A stretch of DNA of 64,000 bases from assembly GCA_024663395.1 (NCBI GenBank), contig JANFAH010000009.1, positions 372,001 to 436,000 of the forward strand, read 5' to 3'. A program made the position numbers and the translations under genes. This document shows, one piece after another, positions 33,012 to 44,924 of this stretch (within the stretch, counting starts at the first letter, position 1; each line of letters opens with the position of its first letter). A model generated the notes under the pieces. The model searched no databases. It was given only the letters and a program-made list of their open reading frames with translations, and was not told where the DNA came from. The DNA is from Pisolithus tinctorius (taxonomy: Eukaryota > Basidiomycota > Agaricomycetes > Boletales > Pisolithaceae).

Positions 33012-35450
33012 TCAGGAGAATCCAATCTTATCCACTCCTTGCCTGACTTTGTCGAACAAACTACGAACTCCGTCCTTGATACCTTCCGCTTGCACACCAG
33101 CATTATCCGAGCTACTCCGATATAAGCCCGTTCCAGCGGACCACCGAGAGAGACATTGACCCCGCCAAGATTGAGATTGAGGGACGGTGCGTTCGATGCC
33201 GATTCTGGAGGAGGTTCGTAAACTGATGGTGGGAAATTCTTTGCAGCAACTCGTATCATCTCCACGTAGCTGCTATGACATCAGCACATCATACGATCGT
33301 ACCAAAGGTGCCTCATTGACCTTGATGAATTGTGAACACAGGTCCCTCCAAGCAATATTTGAGTTCCTGCGTTGTTTGCCTCCTGGTTTAACAACGCGAC
33401 CGTTCTCGCCTCTTCGTACGTTGTCCCCCCAACGATGAAAATGATAATATCCTGGGGCCTGACAAATGGTTAGTACTATATATCCTAATTATAGCAAATA
33501 CAGCAACACCGTTGCAAACCAAGATTTGTTCCATAGCCCTCAAGGAACGGGTAACTTGACTCTTTGAGACGTCCTTTGAGAAGATTTTCCAATGTCTGTG
33601 ACAAGTGAGGAGTATGTTGCGTATATACGTTCTCCACACCCTGTTACTTGGTTGATTAGCCATGACACCGACTCCAGGAGGGCAATTACCTTCAGGCCCT
33701 TCAGTGCTGACTTCCCCTTCGCCAGTAATGACTCAGTCGAGAATAGATCATCTTGCCGCTGATCTGAGCCAGCAATATTCAACAGCACGTAGACGAGCTG
33801 CATAAATACGGCATATGGTCAGAATCCAAGGCCATGAAGAGCGTGAACGAACTCGTGCTTCCTCTTTCGACACTCCGTTCGCCAACAGAAGATTGATGAG
33901 GGCAGCGATGTTACCCGTCTGTGATTTTGATAGCGGAGAGCGTACAATATAACGACGCGGAGCTTGTTCCATGCTGAAACGGCATTGTCTGTTACTAGGG
34001 CTTGAACCGTCTGTGGTGCGAATTCATATTGGCAACCAATAAAAGTGGGAGGCAAGAAAACCTTCAAATCACATCCAGCACTTGTTGCGAGGCCTTGTTC
34101 TACTTCTCCGACGTCAAGTAGACGATCTCGCTCGACCAACCTGCTAAGCTCGCCCACCAAGGCGACGTGCTTACTGACATTTCCTCCCAATTTCCTGAAT
34201 TCCGGGAATTCCTCTACAAATCTCTTCATGTCGGATATTGAATTAATGGCCGAGGGTGACTGGGCGAGGGAACGCGATTGATAAGACTGGACATAATTCT
34301 TGAGAGAAGTGCCCAAATCCCCGAATGTTGCCAAGTGGTGTGCTTGAAAAAACGGGTCCGTGGACGTAGTCAGTGTAATTTCCTACGATGTTGCTCTATC
34401 AGTGCACGTGTCAAAGTATAAAGAAGATGGCTCACGGAAAGCTCGGGACCGATATCGGGAACCATACTAAGGTTTACTCGGCCATTATGGACACCGAGGA
34501 GTTCGTGTACCATCGCTTGGTAAGTCCATTGAGTCAGTAATGGAGTGACAGGATCATTTCTTCTGTCTAGGATAATCAACAGGGGCGATACTACAGCGGG
34601 CCGAAAATCAAACAAGGTCGACTCCGACTGGATGCGGAGCTGTTAGAAGTGGACATAAGCAAATGCATCTATTGAGAAAGTATAAGTCTTACGTGGACCT
34701 CGTTCGCCAACTTTTTTGCCATACCGCTCATTTTTTCGTACCGGATGACAGGTTTCTTCCTCAAGCTAACAGAACGGCGATAATTCCCTGTACCGAACGT
34801 CCCAGTGCAACTTCATCCCATGTGTTCGGCGAAGAGCCATAGAGAGGCCTATCCTCACTTGGGATGTGGTTGAGGGAAAACAGAGATGGCAACAGGGAGC
34901 GTAATCCGCGAAGTATTCCTGACGAAAGGGTTGAATAGTATATGCCGCAAGCACAGAAGCTATGTACCTGAACTTCTCTCACTACTTCGAACTCGTCCGC
35001 TTCCGCAAGGCGCTCGATGGTGACTTCGAGAGCACATTGCTGAAGTCTACCGGACGGAAGATATTATGAATACTTGGAACGATCGTTGCGATGATTTCAC
35101 GCACTGACAGAGATAATAGTCTCCGTACTTGGGCTCTCGAAGCTCCGAGGACACCGCCGCGATGCTTTCCTCGCTGGGTTGCAAGAAGCAGACACATTTC
35201 ATGTGAGCCATTCGGTTCCGTTGCGGATTGTCAACACGATCCGTCAAATAAACTTGATGGGAGAGAAGAGTAGATTGTGTTGCAGCGAGCGACACGATGG
35301 GGGTCTACAGGACCAAATGCATGAGTCCTGGACACTCGGGTGCGGAGAAACCACTATTACTGTGTGTGCATCGAGCAGGAGTACTTTCATAGCTGAGGGG
35401 GTGGACACCAACTTGGCAATGTAGGTCTCGACAGCTTTCACCACGTCCAT
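33012..35450 (-). CDS. VPS45: VPS45, Sec1/Munc18-family trafficking protein
   Basis: VPS45 is the SM protein that binds the syntaxin Tlg2/Pep12-type SNAREs in Golgi-endosome-vacuole transport. The start [20 protein letters not shown] has its ATG at 35450-35448. Family stretches follow in order: [106 protein letters not shown] (with ATF before GDL here), [60 protein letters not shown] and [12 protein letters not shown]. The last part, [19 protein letters not shown], ends in TGA at 33012-33014. This last part is out of frame with the preceding [12 protein letters not shown], a single-base break near 33140. At least eight introns are needed. Identification is firm; exon ends are approximate. Confidence 0.93.
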
Positions 35451-35728
35451 GCTGAGAAGTCCTCTACGATCGTATCGTGCGTGCCAAAGGTCCTAGAATG
35501 TAGTCAAGCTGAGACGTTGCGTCGCAGCAGAGTTCGCAGTAACCGCTCATCCAAATCAGGCAAACGTTGACAGTTACATCAGCCCTCTTCGCAAATACTG
35601 GCGATGGCGCAGACCCTGACTCGGAGACAGCGTGGAAAGCAGGAAAAAGAAAACAAATTGTTTGGAAGTTGCAACGGTAAGCGATATCTCGTACGTTTGC
35701 ATTCTGTATGTTGGGTTGCGCCCCCCTT

Positions 35729-36050
35729 TCATGGCTTGCGCTGAGCCCTGTGAGGAACAGTGACGCAACTTACACGTCACTCACCAGCGGTTGACCTCAA
35801 TTTCAGCCACCTCCTCCCCCCCTCATCGGAGCCGCATGAACATGTTTTTTGTCACGTCCTCAGCCGCTCATGGATATCCGGGGCCAGGTAAGTGGTAACA
35901 AATACTATTTTTCTGGGAGTTAGAAATGCGCCTATGGCGCAAAAACCACCTTACCTCTGGCCCCACCGCGGCAAGGTTTAGCTGCCCATAGGTTGGGCGA
36001 TCCGCGGAAATGACCCTTTCTTCCATTGCTTTCAGTCTGTGTGCGGACAT
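35729..36050 (-). CDS. Possible small protein of unknown function
   Basis: Exon 1 starts MSAHRLKAMEERVISADRPT (ATG 36050-36048) and ends GQLNLAAVGPE before a GTAAGG splice site. Exon 2 probably resumes at DVTKNMFMRL near 35850, passes through an acidic stretch (GGEEVAEIEVNRW) and, after a third splice, ends AQRKP with TGA at 35729-35731. About 70 residues result. A single-base frame break near 35830, beside a run of eight C, is needed. I recognise no family. The clean splice motifs and charged composition make it more than a chance frame, but the model is uncertain. Confidence 0.4.
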
Positions 36051-37607
36051 TCTGAAAGCCGAAGGGGATATTTCCCTGAAGCAGGGCTATCGTGCATCCT
36101 TGAGGGTGCGTGAGTAAGTGCGATCTCCCGCCTTATGGTTCAACTTTGGAGAATGGATACGCGATTGAATTACTGGACTCGCCGCCCACACCCCTTTTGG
36201 ACCGAGCAGTGCGTACGTTTCCAGGCGCAGTGCATACCACACTCTCCATTTTACCCACTCATTTACTTGACTGATGGTTTGCACAAAGGTCATAATCCTA
36301 GGTTCGCCCTGGTAACAGCGCCCTTTCCGCCCTTCCCCCTCATATTCTATACCCACAATAAATATTATATATTGGTAATGTCGCCGACCGGGCCAGGGGC
36401 TCTAGGCACAGACGAAAGCAGGGTATCAGAAGCAGCCACGTAGAAAATTAGAGTTTTTGCAACCCGACTTATCGCTTCGGCCTTCGTCAAAACCGAATGG
36501 AATAGAAGACGTCAAGGGCATGGGAAGTCAACTTTAGTGGTAGGAGGAAACGCTTTGCGGTATTAGTCCCCTGTGCAAAATCACTCGACGCTCTGCAAGA
36601 TAAGCCAGGATGTGTGCATTTCACAAAGCGGCAGGAGTTATACTCACCGCGGCACAACAAAGACGGTCATAATTTTATTTTCAGAGCTGACCTGGTCTCT
36701 TGGACTCCGAGCGTATCTCTCTATCTCCCTGCATTGTGTCAGCTAGGGGCCGGTACGGCCCGACTACGGACGCGCTCCGTGATCGCAACTGGTACCTCTG
36801 TCCAGGGAAACGAAGTCCTGCAACAACAACACTTTGAATACCACAGCCACTAATGACGGCGTGAACATTAAACCAGAGAGAAAATATTCCATTACTTCCA
36901 CCTGTGCTCAGCCACTCAGCCCTACCAGCTCTGACGACATGCTCCTTGTTGATCTGGTTTATCCGGACTCCCATAGTCTACGTAGCATGATATATTTAAG
37001 CAGAATGGGGTTCTGCTAATCTTAATAGAATTTTAGACCGTAGTATCTGGTGGGATCTTTAGCCGAGCCGGCCCATGCCACTTATCGTTTGTTTCCCATG
37101 TGATATAACTCCTGCAGGCCACCTGGAAGTGCACCACAGATTATCTTCCAAGCTACGAGGGCGGTTAGAATCGTCGCTGGCGGCGGAGATTCCTGCGGTG
37201 TGTTAAAGGGATTTCTTATATTATGCGTATCAAGGGGTGCATAACTCTCGACGTCTACTACTTATCCAACATAACAGGTTATGTCCGTCTGTCAGAACCT
37301 ATGACAATCGCGGTGATTTGCTGTACCAGCGGCATCCGCCGGACCTGTCTCCCCATTTATTACCAGCCCCGAGGTCAGCCATAACTTTGGTACTCCCACA
37401 AACCGCTATCCCCGAGCGCACGGACACAGGGTCATACGAGGGTATCGATCATGTACATCTTCTAGAGTCAATTCTTCGCTGTCACCGCCCTCAGGATTGG
37501 ACATTGTATACAATAATCGCTCCTTAATGTTTTCCCGAAGGTGGATGTCCACGATATATAAACTGGTCTCCTCTCGACGATGGAGGCCCAGCTCCAAGTC
37601 GAATCAC
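36051..37607. other. Intergenic region, no confident gene
   Basis: A possible minus-strand first exon starts MSNPEGGDSEELTLEDVHDR at about 37502, divergent from the GSKIP gene, followed by a GTATGA splice site. I could not follow it reliably into further exons. A TATA-like GATATATAAA lies near 37551-37560, about 50 bp before the GSKIP start. Frames between 36135 and 37020 on either strand look like chance. Confidence 0.35.
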
Positions 37608-37945
37608 ATGGCCAGCTTTTTCTACAACGAATTGCGTCGCGCTCTTTCCGAGCAAACATTTGGCATCGCTCGGTATGAGGTTGCAACTCCTGTCTCGGCG
37701 TACGAGGCTACAGCTTCAGTCACGGTGCTGGAGGGCTCTTGTGTCTCGGTAACCTTGACCGGCCGTGGCTATCATGTAGGTATCGGTGTGTTCAGGAATT
37801 CTAGTTGCGCTGAACACACTGTAATTCGCAGCTTAGCAACGGCCAGACATTCGAGACCATCGAAGATTTGTTGATGTCTATCAGTCCGAAATACGCGCAA
37901 CAGCGATCGGATGCGCTTTTTGCCAAACTCCGGGGTCTCCAGTGA
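37608..37945 (+). CDS. GSKIP-domain protein
   Basis: The protein carries the small GSKIP domain, known in animals from a GSK3-beta/PKA-binding protein and also found inside CLU proteins. Its role in fungi is not established. Exon 1 starts MASFFYNELRRALSEQTFGI and includes ATASVTVLEGSCVSVTLTGR. A 56-bp intron (GTAGGT...CGCAG, about 37778-37833) leads to LSNGQTFETIEDLLMSISPK and the final FAKLRGLQ, with TGA at 37943-37945. At about 93 residues it is essentially the domain alone. The ATG at 37608 was chosen because it opens the homologous frame; another ATG at 37580 is in a different frame. Confidence 0.75.
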
Positions 37946-38293
37946 TAAGAACCAAAACATTACTTGGGGCCGCCCATTATTCTTGATGTAAGTTGTCTTC
38001 CTGCGGGTTTTTAGATGCCATCTGGATTGACCGCGATCTGTAAGTTAACCACCCATTATTTATCGACGATATCCCCTGTTTTACCGCGCTCTTGACTGGA
38101 CTCTTTTTATCGATTTGTATCTAAAGTCCTTTCTTCCTTACTACTTGACCCCCTCGGCTGTATTGTACAAGCCATCACTAGCATCTGAGTGCGGTGTACG
38201 GATATAGACGCTTCTGACAACTTCAAAATCATTTGATAGTTGAACGGGACACCTACGTACATAGAATTGCCTCTTAACGCATTCAGAACTTCC

Positions 38294-39273
38294 CTATGAT
38301 GTACTCCCATCCAATAGTTCAGTAGGGAACTTCCCAGTCTGCCTTCTTCCCTCTAAAACGTTCTCATACATCTGTCTGGTGAACACTCGTTGGCCAGACC
38401 TAACCCTGGCGATGAGTCGTGCGACCCATTCCCTCTCGTAATCATCTCGAATGCAGTTGGCCCACCATCTGTCCATGCTGTCACAGATAAATGGTGACTT
38501 CAACTCTGCATGCTCGCTTTGTTCGTTGAGGACATGTAGGACGAATCCAGCATTGAGGCGCTCAAGGCCCAATTCCGACAGACATTTGAGAATACGCGAA
38601 ATTCTCAGATTATTGTGTGGTGCGTCTATATGGCCGGGTAGTTGGGTCGGAACCAACTGTCAGTCAGGGGTAACAACACCAATAGCAATAGCATCACTCA
38701 CAGAGAAGGTTTACGTACCGCGAACTGTAACTCCCAGGTGGCAACGCACGCCCCACGAGCCCTGTCTCCTCCGACTGCAGTCGCATACCATAAAAATCCA
38801 GCATCATCGTGTACGCCCTGACGATGCGGCGCATGACCTCTGCGTCGGCTCTCATGGCCGATATTTCGTGAGGCATAAGCCTCTGTGCTGCAAAGTTGAT
38901 CCCGTCCTCCTGAATCGGGAATCTAGTGTCGATGGTTCGTTGGATCCGTTCCAGCGGAGGAACATACCAGACTCACAACCATTGTATATAGCCGTGGCCG
39001 AACTCGAGTTTGTTATAATCGCCTTTCCACCTGTTCGCGGTACAGCCACGAACATCGACCCCTGGTGAGAATTCTGCGATTGATACTTGTGTCAGTCATA
39101 ACTCACTGATCAAGGATCTCTTCCACCAATAGGCCATCTGGCTGGCATCGTAATCGGTTCTTGTAGAATTCAAAGTTATCATTACATTCGGTCTCCTGAG
39201 GACAACTTGCTAGGCCCTTTCTACGGTATTCCGATAGAAAGGCCCGGATATCGCGAGGGAGATTCACAGCCAT
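38294..39273 (-). CDS. OGFr-domain (opioid growth factor receptor-like) protein
   Basis: It holds the conserved N-terminal domain of the opioid growth factor receptor family. The domain was named in vertebrates, but its biochemical role in fungi is unknown. The start chosen is the ATG at 39273-39271 (MAVNLPRDIRAFLSEYRR). The domain then reads NFEFYKNRLRCQPDGLLVEE, LEFGHGYIQWLFPIQEDGI, LMPHEISAMRADAEVMRRIV, YTMMLDFYGMRLQSEETGLV, RISRILKCLSELGLERLNAG and SMDRWWANCIRDDYEREWVA. It ends with TAG at 38294-38296. Introns separate ILDQ from WKGDY, YIQWL from FPIQ, and the RY region from the N-rich start of LRISRI. It has about 270 residues, mostly the domain, without the repeat tail of the vertebrate protein. 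Confidence 0.85.
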
Positions 39274-42200
39274 CAGTGGACTGGGAGGGTCGCTAACGTT
39301 GTCACGGACACGTGGGCGCTGGCGCGGTGGTATCCTGCAGGGAGGGCGGCAGAGACTTATCTTCGGTGACAGCCCAACTAGGGAAGCTCGAAGCGACGCC
39401 ACACTGCCAGCAACTGTGCTACGATACAGCTGAGGCCAGATACCTTATCGTTGATATGGCACCATATCTGGACAGATGCCTAAAACCCTAATTACACGGG
39501 TGTGGCGGACTACTAGACACACACCAACTAACATTCACGACGAGGACCAGGCTACCAGTCTGATCAACCAGAGCCCCTCCCACAAATTTGTGGAACGCAT
39601 GACTGTACGTGATTGGATAGGACCGTGAACGACACAGGCACCATCCCACCCGTAGTTAGTTAATGCCAGGCAAGTCAACCCGACTAAGGGTTACACCAAT
39701 CCTAGTGTGGCCACGTGCTCGTAGTTGCATCCGCCTTGAATGCGACCCCTTAAACTAACTCCTACCAGACAAGTACAATCGCTGTCTCCAGGAAAACACG
39801 CTAGTCACGCACATTGCAGTGCTATGACGCCACATGAGCCCCACGCACGTTCGTCTTCTGAGAACCTGCGCCAGGTAGCTGGCGCGACATACCGTTAACA
39901 ATTCATTTCGTGCCAATTCCATGGTACTGGCCGTATCCTACTCTGGGGAAAACCCCTGAGAGTCTATGGGAATTGTGTGAACCTAAACATGTCGCGAACT
40001 AGCCCCCACACACATAAATTCCATCCTGCGAGAGAAGTCCTCATGAGATCATGCACACCCTAGCTACGTTTCTATGCATTCCCTGTTGGCAGCAACCGTG
40101 TCAGCAAGGCAACGGCAGGTCGTAGTAAGCAAGTAACTTTAGCCTTACCCGTCAGCCACGACCTCCCGTGCCTTCCCACTGATCTCCGGAGCCTGCTCCT
40201 TCCGAGCGCATTAACCCGGATTTAACCCTTGATATGTATATGCCTACTGTCTCGGGAGGGGCCAAGGTCTCGGCTCGTTGCTTTATCATCGTGTCCAACA
40301 GGATATTCACCCCCGAAGCCAACCGGAGCAAAGCCAATGGAAACGCAAGGATCATCAAGCCCATCCAGACTACCGGTAGCGGTAATAGACACGTTACTGA
40401 TCCGGAATTCAGGTCTTCAGGTCTCAAAATCCGATGCCTCTTCATCGTGATCGATAAGGTAGAAGCCAACAATACTCTCAGACTATACTGGGTCTCGGTC
40501 ATCATTCTTAGCAGCAATATTTCCAATGGCGCAGAATTCTGCAGACAAAAAGCAGCAAGACACTGACAGTCACTTGATTTCAGACCGATGGATTCTGACC
40601 CATTTTTTTGTTTTATGGAACCTCCGAATCCTGTCGCGGCAGAATCCACGCAAATCAAAAATCACAAGCATAGAAACAAAAACGAAAAACGTTTGTCTGT
40701 CTCTCTGTCGTACTGTTCACTAGAACAAGACTCCAATTGTCGCGAGTGGACCTTGCCGAGACAAGTGCAATGGAAGCAAAAACGTTTTTATTTTTCATTA
40801 CTATTATTATTCCATTCCTACATTGCGTCGGGCCTCCCCCAAATTTAGTGTGCGGCGTATGAATCCGCCAGCCTGTCACAGAGGCAGGGTCCAGAACTTT
40901 TTCTCCTTGCAGATATTTAAAATTTCCTGCGATATCTGCACATTTTGATTCTTGCCCGCCGAGTGGCCTTAGAGGCGGGTAATGCGCGAACAACTACATA
41001 GCATTACGGTGTAAAGCGACAGCGTGATGGGCTATACACTGGTCGAGCGCCTGGAGGCGCTTCCCCTGGGGTAACTGTCCGAGGGCGTGGCTCGAGTCCA
41101 TCGAGTCGTTCCTGGTCACGAAAGAAAATATATTGAAAACGCCGTCAACGTCGTGGTTGATTCCCCACGTCTTCCTTCAGGACCGATTAACCCTTACGTA
41201 GTAAGGTCTCATGTCAGCGCTGATGGAGAGGCTGATATGAAATTGCTGACATGTGCAAGGTGCACGCATATAGATACCAGCACAGGACTTTGAAACTGTA
41301 CATGTCGGCTTCAGTGGTGCTAAGTTGAACATACCGTCATCCGCCGGCACTCGAACCCAAATCGCCGTAGCGCTTGAATTTCATCAAGCATTTGATGCAC
41401 ACCACCACCACGGCTACCTAAGAAAGCTTACTTTGTGTGTGTTGACGAAGAACCGGCCGGTACAGATGTTTCCGTTGCTGTCGTCTGATTATGGTCACCA
41501 CAGCCGCTTGCAGTGACGACCCGCAAAAAGTCTGCATTCATAATGCTGCGAATGCATCACGTACACTTCAAGACATACTTACCGAAGTCTATCGACCGGG
41601 TGCAAAAGACGTGCCTAGCTCCTCGGGTTGTGACAGACATACTATAGGTCGAGGACCGGGCTGCAGGCTAAATGTTCTCATGTTTCAGTCAAGAAAATAA
41701 TGGATTTAAAGCCAGTTTGGTCGGTAGAGTACAAAGCGGTGCGGCCCCTGAAGCTACGCCGTGATGAGAAGGGATTGGCGAAACTGGGCCCGTTTAACCT
41801 GTCCGTTCTGTTCGGCGAGGAATGGATGCCCCGCGGCTCAGCTTACGGGGCGCCGATCTGATGCTATGCTAGGGACTGGTGCCTGTTGAGGGAGTCACTA
41901 TGATAGAGCATCGCTGATGCGGAGTTAGAGCAAAACCGACCCACGGTACATCCACCGCAGCGGATATGCGGCGCAACACAAGTACTGATCGCTGTTCTGC
42001 GGGGATGTTTCGGAAGGACGTGTGCATGCTGTCGTATTAGCCTTTGCCGCACTCGGATCGTACAAGCGGATGAGTGACGAAAGGAATAGAAAAAGGCAAC
42101 GTAATGAGCTTCCTCGAGCGATAAACGTACGGAGTAAGCGTGTCTGGTCGCGTGCCCGAACAGAGCAAGCAAGCGAGTGTTGTAATCAGCATGTCCTATT

Positions 42201-43339
42201 ACCGGTCTGTTCTTTCGCAGTGGTGATACACGTTGATATGGCTATCCAATGAGCGTGTGAGGACGGATCGCTGTGGCTATCTGACCGCTTATCGCCACCA
42301 TCCATGTGAGAAGCGATTAGAGAGATGGGATGTGCACGGTAGTCTCTTCCTGAGAAGGATGACTCCGAGTCACACAGAGCGGCGTGCGAACCTGTGGAAC
42401 AGCCCCACACATTTGCTCACAGCAAAGGGGCATACCAAACTGCCGCATCCGGTGGGTGCTGAGATTCGTGTACAGTACATATATAATCAAGTGTCCCACG
42501 TTGTATGGACGGATCAAAGGGGAGAAGCTTGGGCGCGGGGACGGTGATATGTATGAAATGCCGAGTGGCTGCGATGCATCAAGTTTTGACGAGGCGTGCT
42601 GCTGCGACCAGAAGGCAAAACAAAACCCCACGGGGGAAGGCAGAGTGGAGTATGGTTTAGGCTCACGTGGGCAGTGTGATGTGTAAGAAGGGCGGCCGGA
42701 AATTGAAGAGCAGAGGGGAAACGGACAGCACTAGATGTCAGGCACGCTGCACGCAACTGGGGAGCGCCGCGTTAGTCATGAACGCCGGTAATGAAGACCC
42801 ACCATATGGTCGAGCTGTATGGCTCTACGGAGGCAGACGCGGCAATATTGTCAACGAGTCAAAAGCCGGAACATTGCAGCGTCGATGAAATGTCGCCCGT
42901 AGACGGGTGGTGAGTACCGTCGGAACTACACGCTGGAGGAGCTGGCAGTTGCCGAAAGACGCGGGTAAGGCCGACGTCGTGCTTAGGCGTCCGATGGGAC
43001 GGGATTGGTTGGGGTGGGAAGAAAAAAAGAATTATTATTATTTTGATTGGACGTAAATGCGAGAATCCCGAAAAGGGCATGGAGTGTCAGCGTGCCGAGG
43101 ACCCGCGGTTGGACAGACTGATCTGGGAAATTGGAAATGCAACGGGGAAGGTGTCGGACAACACGGCACGATCCAGATGTGGGCGATGCCGTAACAGGCA
43201 GGCGGCATTTAATGGAGAAAACAAGAAAAATATAATATTAAAGGCAGAGATTCGCTCGTGTGTGTGTCCTTCTGCCCCACCCGTACACTTACTTGTGTCC
43301 TCCCCCTCCCCCTCCTCACATCCCTGGTCACGTGCGATC
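39274..43339. other. Long stretch with no recognised gene (39.3-43.3 kb)
   Basis: About 4 kb with normal CpG content and no protein family that I recognise on either strand. A minus-strand frame at 40152-40505 is listed separately. The plus-strand frames near 41087, 41325, 42233 and 43043 are short and overlap other open frames. No tRNA or repeat array is seen. A short (ATT) run lies at about 43030-43041. The last few hundred bases should carry the promoter of the ECL1-type gene (TATA-like AATATAATATTAAAGG near 43229). Confidence 0.4.
40152..40505 (-). CDS. Uncertain ORF with one predicted membrane segment
   Basis: A 117-codon frame starts MMTETQYSLRVLLASTLSIT. The open frame extends further upstream to about 40658, so it could be the last exon of a spliced gene. 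The middle segment LPLPVVWMGLMILAFPLALL is long and hydrophobic enough to span a membrane. I recognise no family and find no convincing upstream exon. It may be chance. Confidence 0.2.
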   Translation of the reverse strand: MMTETQYSLRVLLASTLSITMKRHRILRPEDLNSGSVTCLLPLPVVWMGLMILAFPLALLRLASGVNILLDTMIKQRAETLAPPETVGIYISRVKSGLMRSEGAGSGDQWEGTGGRG

Positions 43340-44924
43340 ATGCTCTCCGTCGACGTCCACTACGACGAGGCCTGGTGTCCTGTCTGCGACAGACAGATCA
43401 TCCCAAAGCGATACACCGTCCCAGTCCAACCCCGTCGGTCCACCCGCCTCCTTGTGACTCGCAACCACTGACATTCCTTTGCAGCCAAAGACGAGCCACA
43501 ACGCACCAAGGCTAACAAGGGAAAGGGAGGAGGACTTGCCCATGGCACCGGACACATCAGACCGGCCGTCGACTCGAATCCCTCAAAGAACCGCTCCAGA
43601 TCCCCTCCCTCCCAACAACCTCCCTCAAAATCAGCCCCTCAGCCAAAACTGCGCACAGTCATCGACCAGGGCCCTATTCCTTTGTATTGCTCCGACGAGT
43701 GCAGGTTCAAGGATCTCGCAAGACTCGACGGTGCCTTCTCCATCGATTACAACCCAAATAGCGCCTCCCCACCCTTCCCACCAGTGCCACACAACTCTTT
43801 CGACCGCTCCGTGCACTGCGAGTCCGAGGACGAGTCCAGCGGCCCCGCATCGGTCTCGCTCGAATCCCGCTCCTCCTCTTCTGATTCGGGCCCCGTCTCT
43901 CCCAGTTTAACTACCCTCTCTGCTATTTACGGCTTCCCCCCCCTGCCCCCCGCGCCACCCATTCTACCCACGTCAAACAAGCCCGAATCCTCACCTGAGC
44001 CCCAGCATCTCCACGATTACCAAAGTGGCGTAATGATGTCCGCCAAGCGTATCGAAGCCGCCCTTTGTGTGCCCCAGTCAACTAAACGTCCCTTCTTCAA
44101 CCAGCCACAGCCACCTCGCAAACCCATCCCAGGTTGGACTGATGGCAGTCAAGATTGGCGTGAATCCGTCTACAGTTTCTCACCTCGCCCCTCTTCCATA
44201 ACCACCCCTGGCTTGGAAGCAAGGCCATCCTTCGCCGCCTCCTCCCATCGCGGCGTCCAATGGTCATCCAGCAACCCCGACATCTGTAAATCACCTAGTT
44301 CCCTACCTCGTTCGAGTCGCTCAGAGGCAGACCAACTCGATGTGAAAGCCATCCTACCCCTCTCCCGCCGCCCCGATTCACGCACCTCTTTTACACCATC
44401 CACCTCGTGTCCGAGCGAATCCGTTCCGCCCCTTTCTCCCACCTCCACGACTTCCAGTCGTCGCCGTCGTGACAACCTTCTTGCAAAGGCCGGCGGTCGC
44501 TTGCTTGTTCCCAACGTCACAGTCCCTCCTCACAGTTCATCGAGCCAGAGCGTATCCTCGTGCATAAGCAGTCCCTTTAGCCGATACCCCAGTGAAGTCA
44601 GCGAGGACAGCATGCTCAATGAAGAGCGCAGTAGTTCCGGCTCGGCCCCCTCGCAACCATCTGTGTCAGGTACGTCGCACAGCATCCGTCGGGTGGAACA
44701 TCGTGTACTCACCCTGATCTGTGATAGTGCGTTCGTGGTCATATGACAATGTCAGGACCTACCCTGTCATGATGCCGCCTCCAAAGAAGGAAAAGCGCAT
44801 CGTGACCCGTGTTATCGATGGCGAAACTGAGGAGGTCGAAGTCGAGGTCGAAGTTACCCCCCAGGTCAAACGTCTCTTCCTTTTCGCAGGAAAGGAGGTC
44901 AGTTGCGAGCAACCACAATATTGA
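43340..44924 (+). CDS. ECL1/2/3-type zinc-binding protein
   Basis: Small yeast proteins with this zinc-binding signature (ECL1 family) extend chronological lifespan, and several fungal members are longer putative regulators. Exon 1 starts MLSVDVHYDEAWCPVCDRQI (ATG 43340-43342). A roughly 50-bp intron ends TTTGCAG at about 43483. Exon 2 resumes with KDEPQRTKANKGKG and reaches YCSDECRFKDLARLDGAFS. The two half-sites WCPVC and YCSDEC form the zinc motif. A long Ser/Pro-rich, disordered part follows. A second intron (GTACGT...GTGATAG, about 44670-44729) leads to RSWSYDNVRTYPVMMPPPKK, then an acidic EEVEVEVEV stretch and LFLFAGKE. The end is TGA at 44922-44924 if unspliced. A GT site after GKE could instead join GKE to a short exon near 44980 ending at about 45013. 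Confidence 0.8.

Noticed and set aside
38451..39068. 205-codon plus-strand frame
   Set aside because: It is antisense to the well-supported OGFr-domain gene and has no recognisable domain.
41340..41370. GGGTTCGAGTG on the minus strand
   Set aside because: Same reasoning: no T-arm pairing and no cloverleaf.
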